Source: Lactobacillus sp. (lineage in GTDB: Bacteria > Pseudomonadota > Alphaproteobacteria > RF32 > CAG-239). Taken from it: DNA of 6,638 nt. The notes beneath the pieces were generated by a model. It had not been told where the DNA came from, did not search any database, and saw nothing but the letters and a program-made list of their open reading frames with translations. Positions 5,983 to 6,638 of this stretch are shown piece by piece (position 1 is the first letter of the stretch; each line of letters opens with the position of its first letter). Location: NCBI GenBank assembly GCA_031263385.1, contig JAISFX010000054.1, positions 1 to 6,638 on the forward strand, written 5' to 3'. The position numbers and the translations under genes are program-made.

Positions 5983-6576
5983 TTACTTTTTACAAAACTG
6001 TTTGTCTTTTTCAAAATGGTGCATATCGTCAACATCCTTATCACCTCTGCCCCAAACAAACCCCAAAGCCTCAATAAACTTCACGACATTGCTGTTTACG
6101 GCAAAAGTTCCTGATCTCTCAACGTTATAATCCCCATTCTTCGGCTGCAATAAGCCATCTTCTTTTATCAATGGATTAAATCTTGGGTTAATATCCAAAG
6201 CCAACCCCAGATTATTTTTATCATCTTTGTTTTTGCCATAGCAGAAGCTGTATGTATTGTTGTCTTGCATGGCTTTTTCTTCATCCCAGCTATAAAAAGA
6301 CATTGGCACACATTTTTCAACCACAAACTTATATTCCAAAAACTTATAGAAAATTACCTTAATATCATTTTCAATTTTCTTGTTAGCCATAATCTGGCCA
6401 TGATGAACCCTGCTGTCAACGCCATAATACCTAACATCAACCAAAACCATCTGGTCAATAACATCTTTAGGCGCAGAAGAACCTTTAATGGCCTCATCAA
6501 AGCTCATATTACTGTCAAAGACAGGGCCATCATCATCAATGACCTCATCCACATTTCCAACTTTTATTTCAAACAT
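5983..6576 (-). CDS. M15-family (D-Ala-D-Ala carboxypeptidase/endolysin-like) peptidase homologue, possibly inactive
   Basis: The 197-residue product matches the M15C/Peptidase_M15_4 pattern from memory: MSFDEAIKGS, then MVLVDVRYYGVDSRVHHGQI (43-62), NNTYSF (106-111), GLALDINPRFNP (124-135) and a C-terminal DDMHHFE (183-189). Active relatives are zinc enzymes that cut peptidoglycan stem peptides, with ligands in SxHxxGxAxD and in the final HFE, and an acidic residue three before that His. Asp128, Asp184 and His187 are present, but the first ligand His is replaced by Asn121 (codon AAT on the minus strand), and the preceding Ser is also absent. No signal peptide or membrane segment is seen, as in phage-type lysins or cytosolic members. 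The start is fixed by a perfect ribosome site seven bases upstream. Adjacent infA says little about function. It could be a non-catalytic wall-binding relative or a diverged enzyme using another ligand. Confidence 0.75.
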   Translation of the reverse strand: MFEIKVGNVDEVIDDDGPVFDSNMSFDEAIKGSSAPKDVIDQMVLVDVRYYGVDSRVHHGQIMANKKIENDIKVIFYKFLEYKFVVEKCVPMSFYSWDEEKAMQDNNTYSFCYGKNKDDKNNLGLALDINPRFNPLIKEDGLLQPKNGDYNVERSGTFAVNSNVVKFIEALGFVWGRGDKDVDDMHHFEKDKQFCKK

Positions 6577-6583
6577 AGTAGCA

Positions 6584-6589
6584 CCTCCT
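6584..6589 (-). promoter_or_regulatory. strong ribosome binding site of the M15 homologue
   Basis: AGGAGG on the minus strand, seven bases before the ATG at 6576, is the best Shine-Dalgarno match in the window. It fixes the start and suggests efficient translation. Confidence 0.85.
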
Positions 6590-6597
6590 CTATATGT

Positions 6598-6625
6598 ATT
6601 TAATCATATAGAAGCCTGCTATCAA
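6598..6625 (-). promoter_or_regulatory. candidate promoter of the M15 homologue
   Basis: Read on the minus strand, TTGATA (6620-6625, five of six matches to the -35 consensus) and TTAAAT (6598-6603, four of six) are separated by 16 bp. The start point would fall close to the ribosome site, giving a short leader. AT-rich sequence makes chance matches likely. Confidence 0.3.
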
Positions 6626-6638
6626 TAGTACCACAAAT

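Noticed and set aside
6304..6319. Sigma-54-like site TGGCAC-N5-TTTCA on the plus strand.
   Set aside because: It lies inside the M15 homologue coding sequence, points away from any gene in the window, and the -12 element deviates from TTGCA.

Overview
The window looks like chromosomal core DNA from an AT-rich alphaproteobacterium. Two things point there: the gene order lptA-lptB-rpoN-hpf-ptsN, which is characteristic of that class, and a small protein resembling the alphaproteobacterial DUF1150 family (the function of which is unknown). The low GC bias and the reduced intergenic spaces would fit a host- or gut-associated lineage, but that is inference and no marker in the window names a genus. 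A lipopolysaccharide-transport system implies a Gram-negative outer membrane. Retention of sigma-54 and EIIA-Ntr argues against an extremely reduced Rickettsia-type genome.

Layout: bases 1-4123 hold a plus-strand run of five genes. lptA is cut by the window edge inside its signal peptide. lptB starts one base after the lptA stop. Then come rpoN (sigma-54), hpf (long ribosome hibernation factor) and ptsN (EIIA-Ntr). A candidate sigma-70 promoter overlaps the rpoN stop codon, so hpf-ptsN can probably be transcribed separately from lptAB-rpoN. The run ends in a strong A/T-flanked hairpin (4141-4174) that can also serve the convergent gene ansA. On the minus strand lie an AnsA-type asparaginase (4191-5270) and, upstream of it, the DUF1150-like gene (5380-5616). 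This pair diverges from infA (plus, 5729-5950) across a 112-bp AT-rich spacer with a symmetrical arrangement of putative promoter elements. infA ends in a second bidirectional terminator and converges with a minus-strand M15-family peptidase homologue (5983-6576), which has its own strong ribosome binding site.

Functionally, lptA/lptB move LPS to the outer membrane, while rpoN, hpf and ptsN link nitrogen/phosphorylation signalling, alternative transcription and ribosome dormancy. The other genes are general housekeeping (translation initiation, amide hydrolysis, possibly wall peptide cleavage). I found no mobile element, CRISPR array, tRNA/rRNA, toxin-antitoxin or defence module, and no evidence of a wholly new system. 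The best leads are two enzymes with substitutions at expected catalytic or metal-binding positions: Asn for the triad Asp in the asparaginase, and Asn for the first zinc-binding His in the M15 homologue. The third lead is the symmetrical divergent promoter region upstream of infA.
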